Origin: DTYU01 sp040756575
Lineage (GTDB): Bacteria; Bacillota; Desulfotomaculia; Desulfotomaculales; Ammonificaceae
Length of the DNA: 64,000 bases
Reading direction: 5' to 3'
Assembly: GCA_040756575.1 (NCBI GenBank)
Contig: JBFLYP010000014.1
Span: 1 to 64,000, forward strand
Shown: positions 43,164 through 52,021 of the stretch, piece by piece
Position numbering within the stretch: the first letter of the stretch is position 1
Layout of the letters: the number at the start of each line of letters is the position of its first letter
Notes under the pieces: model-generated
What the model saw: the letters and a program-made list of their open reading frames with translations, nothing else
Database searches by the model: none
What the model was told of the DNA's origin: nothing
Translations under genes and position numbers: made by a program

Positions 43164-43996
43164 CTGCCACCCTCCCAGCGAGGATACGAACCAAGAATTT
43201 TAAAGAAGGTACTCTGCTTTTTTATCGCCGCAAGCGCATCACTTACCGGAGGGTCCTCCTGGTGCCCTTCACAGTCGATGAAAAATATGTAGTGGCCTAT
43301 GCTCCGGCGGGCGGGGCGTGACTCGATCTTGGTAAGGTTTATTCCGCGAGAAGCAAATTCACCTAAAGCTGCATAAAGCACTCCGGGCCGGTCGTGCACC
43401 AGCGAGAAGGCCACTGATGTCTTATCCCTGCCCGTTCGCGGTCCTGGTTCACGCCCGATCACCAAAAAACGGGTTTCGTTCTCTGCGGCGTCCTGGATGC
43501 CCCTGGCAACAACCATAAGCCCGTAACACGCAGCCGCCTCCTCTGTACCAATAGCCGCAAGCGGTTCAGGCGACGAAGCAACAAGACGGGCCGCTTCCGC
43601 AGTACTGGTAGTTGCCTCCCGCACTGCATCCGGAAGTTCCCGTTCTAAGTACTCCCGGCACTGGGCCAGCGCGTGGGGATGCGAGAGAACCCGCTTGAAA
43701 CCGGACAACGCGCTTCGGGCCAGAAGACAATGAACTACCGGTAGAACTACCTCCCCGGTAATCAACACCGCTTCATCCCGCAAGAGCAGGTCGAGCGTTA
43801 CGTTTACGCTTCCTTCAACGGAGTTCTCAACCGGCACCACTCCCGCGTTGACCGCACCGGAAGCCACCGATCTGACTAATTCGGGAATCTCATTGAAGGG
43901 CACTCCCTCACAGTCCTGTTCAGAAAAAAAACGGGCCATCGCCTGCTCCGTAAAGGTGCCGGACGGCCCGAGAAAACCGATCTTCAAAACCGTCAC
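43148..43996 (-). CDS. pheA: Prephenate dehydratase
   Basis: This 282-residue monofunctional enzyme turns prephenate into phenylpyruvate. The N-terminus is IGFLGPSGTFTEQAMARFF. The catalytic region includes VPVENSVEGSVNVTLDLLL and the TRFLVIGREP motif with its catalytic Thr. A C-terminal ACT domain (RPGVLYAALGEFASRGINLTKIESRP) carries the ESRP motif for phenylalanine binding. GTG 43996 has GGGAGGAA about 6 nt upstream and shares one base with the aroF stop (TAGTG). The open frame extends 31 codons further back but overlaps aroF. Confidence 0.94.
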   Translation of the reverse strand: MTVLKIGFLGPSGTFTEQAMARFFSEQDCEGVPFNEIPELVRSVASGAVNAGVVPVENSVEGSVNVTLDLLLRDEAVLITGEVVLPVVHCLLARSALSGFKRVLSHPHALAQCREYLERELPDAVREATTSTAEAARLVASSPEPLAAIGTEEAAACYGLMVVARGIQDAAENETRFLVIGREPGPRTGRDKTSVAFSLVHDRPGVLYAALGEFASRGINLTKIESRPARRSIGHYIFFIDCEGHQEDPPVSDALAAIKKQSTFFKILGSYPRWEGGRCSSG

Positions 43997-45012
43997 TAAA
44001 GCTTCCTCCCTAAAACCACCGCTATCTTGCGCAGGTCCTCCATCATAGCTGCAAAGTTCTCCGGGGTTAAAGACTGCGCGCCGTCGCACAGCGCCTCTGC
44101 AGGGTTAGGGTGCACCTCGACCAGAAGGCCGTCCGCTCCAGCGGCGATCGCTGCGCGGCACATCGGGGCCACAAACTTCCACCGCCCGATCCCGTGGCTC
44201 GGGTCGACCACCACCGGCAGATGCGACAGGTGCTTAACTACCGGCACAGCCGAAAGATCCAGGGTGTTGCGGGTGTATGTCTCGAAACTGCGTATCCCCC
44301 GTTCACAAAGGATCACGTTGAAATTTCCGCTGGTAAGGATGTACTCCGCGGCCATCAGCCATTCTTCAATGGTAGCGGAAAGACCGCGCTTCAGGAGCAC
44401 CGGCTTGGTTATCCGTCCTAACTCCCTCAACAGGTCGAAGTTTTGCATATTCCGGGTTCCGATCTGAACTATATCGGCATACTCGGCCACAATCGGGAGG
44501 GTACGGATGTCCATAACCTCGGTCACGATCTTAAGGCCGTACCTTTCTCTTGCTTCAGCAAGAATCTTCAGTCCTTCTTCACCCAGACCCTGGAAGGAAT
44601 ACGGTGAAGTCCGCGGCTTGAAAGCGCCCCCGCGCAACATGGTAGCGCCGGCGGCCCTTACTTTTTCCGCAGCCGCCAACAGTTGTTCACGGCTTTCTAC
44701 CGCGCACGGTCCCGCTATGACATGTATTCTTTCGCCGCCGATTTCAATATCGTTGTCAAGCCGAACCAAGGTCCGGTCTGCCCGGAAGGAACGGCTCGCC
44801 ATTTTATAAGGCTGCAGGATGGGTATCACTTCCTCCACCCCCGGCAAAACTCCAATGGCCACCTCTTTCAACCGCCTTTCGTCACCGATGATCCCGATAA
44901 TCGTTCTTTCAACACCGCGGGAAAGGTGAGCCTTAAAACCTTCCGTTTCAATCCTTTTAATAACCCCTTGAATCTCTTCTTCTGTGGCGTTAGCAGCCAT
45001 TACGATAATCAC
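43996..45012 (-). CDS. aroF: 3-deoxy-7-phosphoheptulonate synthase
   Basis: This 338-residue class I-beta DAHP synthase condenses PEP and erythrose-4-phosphate, the entry step to aromatic amino acids. An N-terminal ferredoxin-like regulatory domain (about 1-70) precedes the barrel. Motifs: VIAGPCAVESREQLL, GATMLRGGAFKPRTSPYSFQG, VLLKRGLSATIEEWLMAAEY and VVDPSHGIGRW. The N-terminal domain is where such enzymes sense Tyr or Phe. The GTG start has GGAGGT about 9 nt upstream. It is directly coupled to pheA downstream; a repeat-bearing gap separates it from hisC. Confidence 0.94.
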   Translation of the reverse strand: MIIVMAANATEEEIQGVIKRIETEGFKAHLSRGVERTIIGIIGDERRLKEVAIGVLPGVEEVIPILQPYKMASRSFRADRTLVRLDNDIEIGGERIHVIAGPCAVESREQLLAAAEKVRAAGATMLRGGAFKPRTSPYSFQGLGEEGLKILAEARERYGLKIVTEVMDIRTLPIVAEYADIVQIGTRNMQNFDLLRELGRITKPVLLKRGLSATIEEWLMAAEYILTSGNFNVILCERGIRSFETYTRNTLDLSAVPVVKHLSHLPVVVDPSHGIGRWKFVAPMCRAAIAAGADGLLVEVHPNPAEALCDGAQSLTPENFAAMMEDLRKIAVVLGRKL

Positions 45013-45060
45013 TGTTCATCTACCTCCGACAGCCCAAAGCTGTTTTATTCCGCCAGGAAA

Positions 45061-45296
45061 CCGCTGCAAAACTTCGCCTGGCTATTTCAGAAGTCAGAAG
45101 TCAGAAGCCAGAAGTCGGAAGTCAGAAAATTTAAGGGAAATTCACATATCGAATTTCTGCGAAGACTCCGACCTCTGACATCCTGCATCTGACATCTGTT
45201 TTCGCCATGCTCATTTTTCGCGGCCTCCATGCCATTCCCGAATTCAGCCACCTGAAAGCAAGCAAACTCATTTTTGGGCGGTTAAGTTGTTTTGCA
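45061..45296. repeat. Family II intergenic repeat (TCAGAAG type), copy 2, between hisC and aroF
   Basis: The block begins CCGCTGCAAAACTTCGCCTGG and continues with an array of TCAGAAG / CCAGAAG / TCGGAAG heptamers. A hairpin GAAATTC..GAATTTC, CGACCTCTGACATCC, TGCATCTGACATCTG and TTTTCGCCATGCTC then follow. It is nearly the same, block for block, as 46469-46615 on the other side of hisC, in the same orientation. Weaker similarity (TTTTGCA-TACTCT) continues up to the hisC stop. Confidence 0.8.
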
Positions 45297-46382
45297 TTAC
45301 TCTGCTAAAACCTTGCTTAGCGCCGTGATAAAGCGCGCGTTTTGCGCCGCAGTCCCGATCGTCACCCGAAGATGGGTGGGATAGCCGAAGCCTCCCCGGA
45401 TTATGACCCCCTGCTCAAGCATACGCCGGAAAACATACCCCTCTTCACGACCGGCGTCAAAGAAGATAAAATTGGCCTCCGTGGGTACATAAGAGATGCC
45501 CCGGGCAGTAAATGCCTGGTAAAGATACTTTTTCCCCTCTTCGTTTACCCGCCGGGTTACGGAAACAAATTCCTCGTCCGCCAACGCGGCAAGCGCCGCT
45601 TCCTGGGCCAGGGCGTTTACATTGAACGGTTCCCTGACGCGATTGAGCTCCGCAATCAGTGAAGGGTGTCCCGCCCCGTAACCGATACGCAGCCCGGCAA
45701 GGCCGTACATCTTCGAAAAGGTCCGTAAAACCGCCACGTTATATCCCCCGCGCAGGTAATCGATCCCGTCCGGATAATCCGGATGGGTGACGTATTCATA
45801 ATAAGCCTCGTCAAGCACCACCAACGTTTCCGGACCCACGCGCTCCAGGAACCAGTCTACTTCTTCGCGGGTAACGATGGTACCCGTGGGGTTGTTCGGG
45901 TTGCAAAGATAAACCATCTTCGTCTTCGGGCTCAGCCGCGCAGCCATCGCTTCAATGTCCATCCGGTATCCGTTCAGGGGTACCTCCACCGGCACCGCAC
46001 CCATAAGGCGGGCCAACGGTTCGTAGCGGGGGAAGGTAGGCACCGGCATCAATACCTCGTCACCGGGGTCCAAAAGTGCCAGTGAAAGCATCTGGACTAT
46101 TTCGTTGGAACCGTTACCGACAATTATGGCGTCAGAACTAAGTCCCAGCCGGGCGGCAAGCGCTTCGCGTAACCGGTATGCGCTACCGTCGGGATAAAAA
46201 TGAACCCCTGCTGCTGCTTGCGTAACCGCCGCCACTGCCTTGGGAGAGGGGCCGAGAGGATTTTCGTTTGAGGCAAGCTTGATGATGTCCTCCAAGCCAA
46301 GTTCCCGCTTCACTTCTTCTATCGGCTTCCCCGGCTGATAAACCGCCAGGGTTTCGAGGCAACCGCGGACTTTGACCGCCAT
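45297..46382 (-). CDS. hisC: Histidinol-phosphate / aromatic aminotransferase
   Basis: This 361-residue PLP-dependent aminotransferase of fold type I belongs to the HisC family. It has KLASNENPLGPSPKAVAAV, the PLP pocket CNPNNPTGT, VVLDEAYYEY, and the Schiff-base lysine in RTFSKMYGLAGLRIGYG. In a trp-aro operon it most likely makes phenylalanine and tyrosine from their keto acids, and may serve histidine synthesis too, as in Bacillus subtilis, where hisC follows trpA. ATG 46382 has GGGGAG 10 nt upstream; the frame extends 113 codons upstream through repeat sequence and is not used. Direct repeats flank the gene. Confidence 0.92.
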   Translation of the reverse strand: MAVKVRGCLETLAVYQPGKPIEEVKRELGLEDIIKLASNENPLGPSPKAVAAVTQAAAGVHFYPDGSAYRLREALAARLGLSSDAIIVGNGSNEIVQMLSLALLDPGDEVLMPVPTFPRYEPLARLMGAVPVEVPLNGYRMDIEAMAARLSPKTKMVYLCNPNNPTGTIVTREEVDWFLERVGPETLVVLDEAYYEYVTHPDYPDGIDYLRGGYNVAVLRTFSKMYGLAGLRIGYGAGHPSLIAELNRVREPFNVNALAQEAALAALADEEFVSVTRRVNEEGKKYLYQAFTARGISYVPTEANFIFFDAGREEGYVFRRMLEQGVIIRGGFGYPTHLRVTIGTAAQNARFITALSKVLAE

Positions 46383-46468
46383 AATACTTCCACTCCCCGG
46401 TTTTTGAACACATCTTACCACAGATGTTATGGCATAACAATCCTGTTCAGCGTCGGCTCCCTGGGAGA

Positions 46469-46764
46469 CCGCTGCAAAACTTCGCCTGGCAATTTCAGAA
46501 GTCAGAAGCCGGAAGTCAGAAAATTCAACGGAAATTCGCATACTACGAAGATTCCGACGTCTGACATCCTGCATCTGACATCTGTTTTCACCATGCTCGT
46601 TTTTCGCGATCTCCAGACTTTCTGCCAAAGCCTGGCATCTGCTAATAGACAGGCTTGCGTTTGGTAAATTAGGGTTTTGCAATACTCTCCGGCTCCTCCG
46701 AGTTGGAGTCGGCAGTCGCAACAGCGGTACGCTGCGGCAAAAAGCAGCAGGACCTCTTTGCGAG
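46469..46764. repeat. Family II intergenic repeat (TCAGAAG type), copy 3, between trpA and hisC
   Basis: Same block order as copy 2: CCGCTGCAAAACTTCGCC, TCAGAAG heptamers, GAAATTCG hairpin region, CGTCTGACATCC, TGCATCTGACATCTG, TTTTCACCATGCTCG. The core spans 46469-46615; from there to trpA only scattered similarity to copy 2 and a small hairpin (CGGCTCC..GGAGTCGG near 46690-46711) are seen. Together with copy 2 it flanks hisC as direct repeats 1.4 kb apart. Confidence 0.8.
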
Positions 46765-47550
46765 TCAGCATTGCAAAAGAGCGGTCTTGAGAGCCGCGGT
46801 CAGTTTTCCCACCTCCCCGTATGCGTTCTCCCCGATCAGCCTTACGAGGGCGCTCCCGACCACCACTGCGTCGCAGTAAGGCGCCACCCGCACCGCCGCA
46901 TCCGGACCGGAAACCCCGAAGCCGATTGCGACCGGAAGGTCGGTGCAGTTGCGGATCAGAACGCTCAACGTCCGAAGATCGGTTTCTATCCGCTCCCGCA
47001 CACCCGTAACGCCGGTAACCGAAACGCAGTAAACGAACCCCCGCGCTGCAGCGCAAATGGCCGCGAGCCGCTCCTGAGTACTGGTCGGCGCAACCAACGG
47101 TATCAGGTCGATCCCGCGGCGCCCTGTGTATTCCCTTAAAAGGCCGCTTTCCTCAAGGGGAAGGTCCGGCACGATTAATCCGTCAACACCGTTTTCCGCA
47201 GCGCTGCAGCAGAAGTTCTCGAGCCCATACTGGAGCACCGGATTGTAATAGGTCATCAGCACAAGCGGGAGATTCACTTTTTTGCGCATCCGGCCCACAG
47301 CCTCTAAAATGCCGCGCACCGTTACTCCGTTCGAAAGCGCCCTGTTCGCTGCAGCTTGGATGATCGGCCCGTCGGCTAAGGGGTCGGAAAAGGGGATGCC
47401 GATCTCAATAATGTCCGCGCCCGCTCCGGCCATGAGCGCAATCAGCTCCTCCGTCCGCCCGAGATCCGGGTCGCCGGCCATTAGGTAGGTGATCAGCCCC
47501 TTTTCCCCCCGCTCCTTTAAGCGCCCAAATGCCTGTGCTATCCGGCTCAT
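46765..47550 (-). CDS. trpA: Tryptophan synthase alpha chain
   Basis: This 261-residue TIM barrel cleaves indole-3-glycerol phosphate to indole, which is channelled to TrpB. The signature EIGIPFSDPLADGPIIQAA carries the catalytic acids, with LVLMTYYNPVLQYG and the phosphate-binding GFGVSGPDAAV / VVGSALV regions. The start codon overlaps the trpB stop (ATGA), giving translational coupling. It is the last trp gene before the hisC insertion with its flanking repeats. Confidence 0.97.
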   Translation of the reverse strand: MSRIAQAFGRLKERGEKGLITYLMAGDPDLGRTEELIALMAGAGADIIEIGIPFSDPLADGPIIQAAANRALSNGVTVRGILEAVGRMRKKVNLPLVLMTYYNPVLQYGLENFCCSAAENGVDGLIVPDLPLEESGLLREYTGRRGIDLIPLVAPTSTQERLAAICAAARGFVYCVSVTGVTGVRERIETDLRTLSVLIRNCTDLPVAIGFGVSGPDAAVRVAPYCDAVVVGSALVRLIGENAYGEVGKLTAALKTALLQC

Positions 47551-48734
47551 TGTCCGACCCCCTTCACCCGGGCCACGGTTTCAACGTCCTTATCGCCGCG
47601 CCCGGAAAGGTTAACTACGATAACGGCGTCGGACGGCAGCGAAGGGGCAAGGCGTACGACTTCAGCGATCGCGTGAGCGCTCTCCAGCGCCGGCAGGATG
47701 CCTTCGGTCCTGCCTAACAGTTCAAAAGCCGCCAGCGCCTCGCTGTCCGTGGCCGCGGTGTACGTTACCCGGCCGGTTTCCTTCAGGTAAGCGTGCTCCG
47801 GTCCGACACCGGGATAGTCGAGTCCGGCGGATATCGAGTGCACCGGGCTTATCTGCCCTTCCTCGTCCTGGATTACGTAGCTCAGGGAGCCGTGAAGCAC
47901 ACCGGGGCGCCCGCGGTTGAGCGTCGCCGCGTGCAACCCGGTATCCATACCTTCGCCCGCCGCTTCCACACCGACCAGCCGCACCTCCGGATGGTCGAGA
48001 AAGGGATAAAAGATCCCCATTGCGTTCGACCCTCCGCCCACGCAAGCGACGATCACATCCGGCAGCCGCCCCGTCTCCCGCACGATCTGCTCCTTGGTTT
48101 CCACTCCGATAACGGCCTGAAAGTCACGGACAATCATCGGATACGGATGCGGCCCGGCAACCGAACCGATGAGATAGTAAGTGTTCGCAACATTGGTCAC
48201 CCAGTCGCGGATCGCCTCGTTCATAGCGTCTTTAAGTGTCCGGCTGCCCGCGCTTACCGGCACCACCTCCGCCCCCAATAGCCGCATCCGGATAACGTTA
48301 AGATGCTGCCGGACGATGTCTTCTTCACCCATGTATATCGCACACTTGAACCCGAGGAGCGCAGCGGCCGTCGCCGTGGCCACCCCGTGCTGGCCTGCGC
48401 CTGTCTCGGCGATCAACCGGCGCTTTCCCATTCGCTGTGACAGAAGCGCCTGGCCGATGGTGTTGTTTATCTTGTGGGCGCCGGTATGGTTTAGATCCTC
48501 CCGTTTGAGATAAATTCTTGCGCCTCCCAGGTATGCGGTAAGCCTTGCCGCGTAGTAAAGAGGGCTCGGACGGCCCACGTAGTGCTCAAGATACCATTTC
48601 AGTTCAGCCTGAAACCCCGGGTCATCCTTGAACGTGGCGTAAGCCGTTTCGAGTTCCCCAAGGGCCGGCATCAGCGTCTCCGGTACAAAACGGCCGCCGA
48701 ACGGACCAAAGTAACCCCGTGTGTCTGGCAGCAT
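47547..48734 (-). CDS. trpB: Tryptophan synthase beta chain
   Basis: This 395-residue PLP enzyme condenses indole with serine. The PLP lysine lies in REDLNHTGAHKINNTIGQAL. Other hallmarks are GRPSPLYYAARLT, AETGAGQHGVATATAAALLG and the phosphate-cup CVGGGSNAMGIFYPF. It is of the classic TrpB1 type. ATG 48734 lies one base past the trpF stop, with AAGGAGGT 7 nt upstream. It forms the alpha2beta2 complex with the overlapping trpA product. Confidence 0.97.
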   Translation of the reverse strand: MLPDTRGYFGPFGGRFVPETLMPALGELETAYATFKDDPGFQAELKWYLEHYVGRPSPLYYAARLTAYLGGARIYLKREDLNHTGAHKINNTIGQALLSQRMGKRRLIAETGAGQHGVATATAAALLGFKCAIYMGEEDIVRQHLNVIRMRLLGAEVVPVSAGSRTLKDAMNEAIRDWVTNVANTYYLIGSVAGPHPYPMIVRDFQAVIGVETKEQIVRETGRLPDVIVACVGGGSNAMGIFYPFLDHPEVRLVGVEAAGEGMDTGLHAATLNRGRPGVLHGSLSYVIQDEEGQISPVHSISAGLDYPGVGPEHAYLKETGRVTYTAATDSEALAAFELLGRTEGILPALESAHAIAEVVRLAPSLPSDAVIVVNLSGRGDKDVETVARVKGVGQ

Positions 48735-49394
48735 TTATACGACCTCCTTCACCTGCTTGATAAACGCCTTTATTTTTGCAGCGTCTTTCCGGCCGTCCGT
48801 TTCGACTCCGCTCGAAACGTCTACCGCGTAAGGACGCACCGTACGCACCGCCGATGTCACGTTTTCCGGAGTCAGGCCGCCGGCCAGGATAAGCGGAATC
48901 TTAAATCTCTTGCCGTTAAGCAGCCCCCAGTCGAACGTCCTGCCCGTTCCGCCGGCGAGCCCCGGTACCGCGGTATCCAGCAAAACGGCACTCACGGAAC
49001 GGTAAGTGTCTATTAGTTCCAAATCACTTTCAGAAACCAGGGCGCCTGCCGCGGTCCCGCTTGACGGTGCTTCCTTTGGACGAACGCCAAACGCCTTTAT
49101 GACCTTTAAGCCCAATTGCGTACAATATTCAGGCGATTCCATACCGTGAAGCTGCACCGCATCGAGCCGGCAATAGTCCGCGACCTCACGGACAAGCTCC
49201 AAGGGTGCGTCAACAAACACCCCCACCGCCGAAACAAACGGCGGCAGTCCTAAAATTATCTCGCGCGCCGCCTCGGGGGCAACCTTACGCCTACTTTCGG
49301 CGAAAACAAAGCCGAGTGCGTCTGCTCCCGCTGCAACAGCCGCCGTTGCCGTTTCCATGTCCGTAATCCCGCAAATTTTCACCCGTACAGTCAC
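48735..49394 (-). CDS. trpF: Phosphoribosylanthranilate isomerase
   Basis: This 219-residue TIM barrel isomerises N-(5'-phosphoribosyl)anthranilate. The catalytic cysteine is in VKICGITDMETA and the catalytic aspartate in VLLDTAVPGLAGGTGRTFDW. The phosphate-binding end is LILAGGLTPENV and VDVSSGVETDGRKD. GTG 49394 is used. It is a stand-alone trpF (not fused to trpC), 69 bp after trpC and directly abutting trpB. Confidence 0.96.
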   Translation of the reverse strand: MTVRVKICGITDMETATAAVAAGADALGFVFAESRRKVAPEAAREIILGLPPFVSAVGVFVDAPLELVREVADYCRLDAVQLHGMESPEYCTQLGLKVIKAFGVRPKEAPSSGTAAGALVSESDLELIDTYRSVSAVLLDTAVPGLAGGTGRTFDWGLLNGKRFKIPLILAGGLTPENVTSAVRTVRPYAVDVSSGVETDGRKDAAKIKAFIKQVKEVV

Positions 49395-49463
49395 AATTGA
49401 CCACTTCCAACAAAAGTTTTAAGTTTGGCTCAGACGCCCACCGGGCCTAACTTCGAATTGTTT

Positions 49464-50243
49464 TTATGCGCCGGCCGCGACGAACTCCCGGAGCTTTGCC
49501 GAAATATCCGCTGCGGCCATCAACGCTTCACCGATAAGGACGGCGTTTACCCCGCATTCCTTCAAGGCCCGTATCGCGGGGGGTGAGGCGATGCCGCTCT
49601 CGCTGACCACTACAACTTCCGGCGGCAGATGGCGTTTGAGCCGGAAGGTTGTCTCGATGTCGGTCTTGAACGTCTCGAGGTCACGGTTGTTAATACCGAT
49701 GATTTTAGCACCCGCTGCAAGCGACTGCTCTATTTCCCCGGGGCTGTGTACCTCAACCACGCACTCCATCCCCAGCTCCCGCGCGAGGCTGATGAACTCC
49801 GCCAACTCCCGCTGTTCGAGGAGCCGCACGATCAGGAGCAGAGCATCGGCACCCAGCCCCCGGGCTTCATAAATCTGGATGGGATCAAGGATAAACTCCT
49901 TGCACAGAACCGGAACCTCAACAGCGCTGCGTACCAGACTTAAAAACACAGGGCTGCCCTGAAAGAACCGCTCGTCCGTCAGCACCGAAATCGCCGCCGC
50001 CCCCGAAGCAGCATAGATTTTTGCGATTTCCACAGGGTCGGCACCCGGCCGGATCGGCCCTTTTGACGGAGAAGCCCTCTTTATCTCGGCGATCACGGCC
50101 ACCCTTCCCGGCCGCCTCAGCGCCGTGGTGAAATCTCTCGCAGGCGGCGCGGTGTGTGCGGACGCCTTGAGCTGCTCAACTGAATAAGCGGCCCGTTTCG
50201 CTGCAATCTCCCGGCGCTTGTGTTCGATAATCTCCTCCAACAC
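49464..50243 (-). CDS. trpC: Indole-3-glycerol phosphate synthase
   Basis: This 259-residue TIM barrel closes the indole ring. Motifs: LEEIIEHKRREIAAKRA, VIAEIKRASPSKGPIRPGAD with the catalytic lysine, VLCKEFILDPIQIYEARGLG, GINNRDLETFKTDIETT and VSESGIASP. GTG 50243 follows the trpD stop with no gap, with GGAGGG 8 nt upstream within the trpD end, so the two are tightly coupled. Confidence 0.97.
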   Translation of the reverse strand: MLEEIIEHKRREIAAKRAAYSVEQLKASAHTAPPARDFTTALRRPGRVAVIAEIKRASPSKGPIRPGADPVEIAKIYAASGAAAISVLTDERFFQGSPVFLSLVRSAVEVPVLCKEFILDPIQIYEARGLGADALLLIVRLLEQRELAEFISLARELGMECVVEVHSPGEIEQSLAAGAKIIGINNRDLETFKTDIETTFRLKRHLPPEVVVVSESGIASPPAIRALKECGVNAVLIGEALMAAADISAKLREFVAAGA

Positions 50244-51260
50244 TTACAGCACCCTCCGCGTCCAATTTACGTACTCCTCCATCTTGGCGAGTGCCGCCCC
50301 GGAAGACATCGCCCCACGGGCTATATTGATCCCTTCTTTCAAATCGTCCGCTGACCCGGCAGCTACCAGAGCCAGCGCCCCGTTCAAAGCCACCGCATCG
50401 CTTTTGGGCCCCCGCCCGCCCTGCAAAATAGAGCGCGTCAAGGCTGCGTTTTCCGCCGCCGTCCCGCCCTTCAGCGCTTCGAGCGGACACCGCGCTATGC
50501 CGTAGTCGAGCGGGTCGAGTACGCCGCGGCGGACCGACCCGTTCCTTACTTCGGCATACATGACTTCGCCCACGGGAGAGAACTCGTCGAGACCCCCTGC
50601 TCCGTGAATGACAAAGGCGCGCCTCACCCCTAATAAGGAAAGCACCTCGGCGACTAAGTCGACCAGTTCCGGGGCGTAAACACCGAGCACCTGGATTTGA
50701 GCGCCGGCCGGGTTGCACAGCGGGCCGAGGATGTTGAAAACCGTTGGCAAACCGAGCTCCCGCCGCGGTCCGGCGGCATGCTTCATTGCGGGGTGGCAAA
50801 GGGGTGCAAAGAAGAAGCCGAAACCCACCTCATCCATACACTCTCCAGCCACCGCCGGGGGAAGGTCGATCCTTGCCCCAAGCGCTTCGAGCAGGTCTGC
50901 GCTCCCCGCCCGGCTGGAAACGGAACGGTTCCCGTGCTTAGCAACCTTGCAGCCGCAGGCGGCAATCACAAAGGCTGCAGTGGTCGAAATATTAAAGGTA
51001 TGTGCGCCGTCGCCGCCCGTACCGCATGTATCTACCAGCAGCGGGTGCCTCGATACATAACCGACCGCCTTCTCCCGCATGGCCTGGGCAAAACCGGCCA
51101 CCTCCTCCGCCGTTTCCCTTTTGAACCTCAACCCTACCAAAAACCCCCCTATTTGGGCAGGGGTGGCCGCACCGCTCATTATCTCTCCCATTACCTGCCG
51201 GGCAAAATCAATCGGCAGGTTCTCTCCGGAAACCACTCTCGCCAAAGCTTCGCTAATCAC
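50244..51260 (-). CDS. trpD: Anthranilate phosphoribosyltransferase
   Basis: This 338-residue enzyme joins anthranilate to PRPP. The PRPP site is VDTCGTGGDGAHTFNISTT. Further conserved parts are KHGNRSVSSRAGSADLLEALG, FFFAPLCHPAMKHAAGPRRE and VFNILGPLCNPAGA. Length agrees with the family. The gap to trpG upstream (83 bp) contains a small piece of family I repeat (CGTTCAACC, GTTCGGCGTTCGATG). Confidence 0.97.
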   Translation of the reverse strand: MISEALARVVSGENLPIDFARQVMGEIMSGAATPAQIGGFLVGLRFKRETAEEVAGFAQAMREKAVGYVSRHPLLVDTCGTGGDGAHTFNISTTAAFVIAACGCKVAKHGNRSVSSRAGSADLLEALGARIDLPPAVAGECMDEVGFGFFFAPLCHPAMKHAAGPRRELGLPTVFNILGPLCNPAGAQIQVLGVYAPELVDLVAEVLSLLGVRRAFVIHGAGGLDEFSPVGEVMYAEVRNGSVRRGVLDPLDYGIARCPLEALKGGTAAENAALTRSILQGGRGPKSDAVALNGALALVAAGSADDLKEGINIARGAMSSGAALAKMEEYVNWTRRVL

Positions 51261-51282
51261 AGTCTCTCCTCCTCCGAAAAAT

Positions 51283-51343
51283 AAACGTTCAACCTTGATA
51301 CTGACCGACCCTTAGAGTCCGTTCGGCGTTCGATGTTCAAGAT
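51283..51343. repeat. Short family I repeat between trpG and trpD
   Basis: ACGTTCAACC, TACTGACCGACC, GAGTCCGTTCGGCGTTCGATG and GTTCAAGATTCAAGG units occupy the 83-bp gap. This shows that the repeat family also inserts inside the trp operon. Confidence 0.6.
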
Positions 51344-51922
51344 TCAAGGTGTTTCAACCCTCAGGCTCAAGAAATTGCGCAGCAGTTCCTTCCCGTACTC
51401 CGTAAGAATCGACTCTGGGTGAAACTGCACCCCTTCGACCGGGCAGTTTCGGTGCCTCAAGCCCATTATTTCACCTTCCGCAGTCCGCGCACTGATTTCA
51501 AGCACCCCGGGGAGGCCCTCGGGTGCTACAACAAGCGAGTGGTACCGCGTTGCGGTGAAAGGCGATGGGATACCCTGAAAAACCGTCCGCCCATCGTGGT
51601 GTATCGCTGAAGTCTTGCCGTGCATCAATCGGGGTGCTCGCACCACCCTGCCCCCAAACGCCTGCCCGATCGCCTGATGCCCCAGGCATACGCCCAGGAT
51701 GGGAATCCGACCGGCGAACACTCTGATTAAATCGAGGCAGACTCCGGCTTCGTTAGGTGTGCACGGACCCGGAGACAATACGATGTGCGACGGGTTGAGC
51801 TCCGCAACCTCCTCCGGAGTGATGGCATCGTTCCGGAAAACCTTAACCTCCGAACCTATCTCTGCCAGGTACTGGACCAGGTTATATGTGAACGAGTCGT
51901 AGTTATCGATCATCAGCACCAA
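51344..51922 (-). CDS. trpG: Anthranilate / aminodeoxychorismate synthase, glutamine amidotransferase subunit
   Basis: This 192-residue class I amidotransferase supplies ammonia from glutamine. It begins LMIDNYDSFTYNLVQYL, has the nucleophile Cys in ILGVCLGHQAIGQAFGG, and the His-Glu pair in VEGVQFHPESILTEYG. Positioned between trpE and trpD it serves TrpE; by family precedent it may also serve folate synthesis as PabA. The start is TTG 51922 or the next codon GTG, with a G-rich stretch 8 nt upstream. No GAG-triplet array is visible before it. Confidence 0.95.
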   Translation of the reverse strand: MVLMIDNYDSFTYNLVQYLAEIGSEVKVFRNDAITPEEVAELNPSHIVLSPGPCTPNEAGVCLDLIRVFAGRIPILGVCLGHQAIGQAFGGRVVRAPRLMHGKTSAIHHDGRTVFQGIPSPFTATRYHSLVVAPEGLPGVLEISARTAEGEIMGLRHRNCPVEGVQFHPESILTEYGKELLRNFLSLRVETP

Positions 51923-52021
51923 ATCGAACGCCCCCTGACTGACTTTTGTTCAGGCCTCCTAACGGTTAAAGCGGTGCGGGCAAATGAACGTTTTCAATCC
52001 GTGCCGCCTTTTACCTGCCAG

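Noticed and set aside
46383..46721. Long N-terminal extension of hisC
   Set aside because: The 113 extra codons run through the family II repeat. The HisC family starts at the ATG at 46382, which has a ribosome binding site.
51530..51550. T-box-like GTGGTACCGCG on the plus strand
   Set aside because: It lies inside trpG on the opposite strand and encodes the conserved TATRYHSL stretch there. No specifier stem or downstream gene in that direction.
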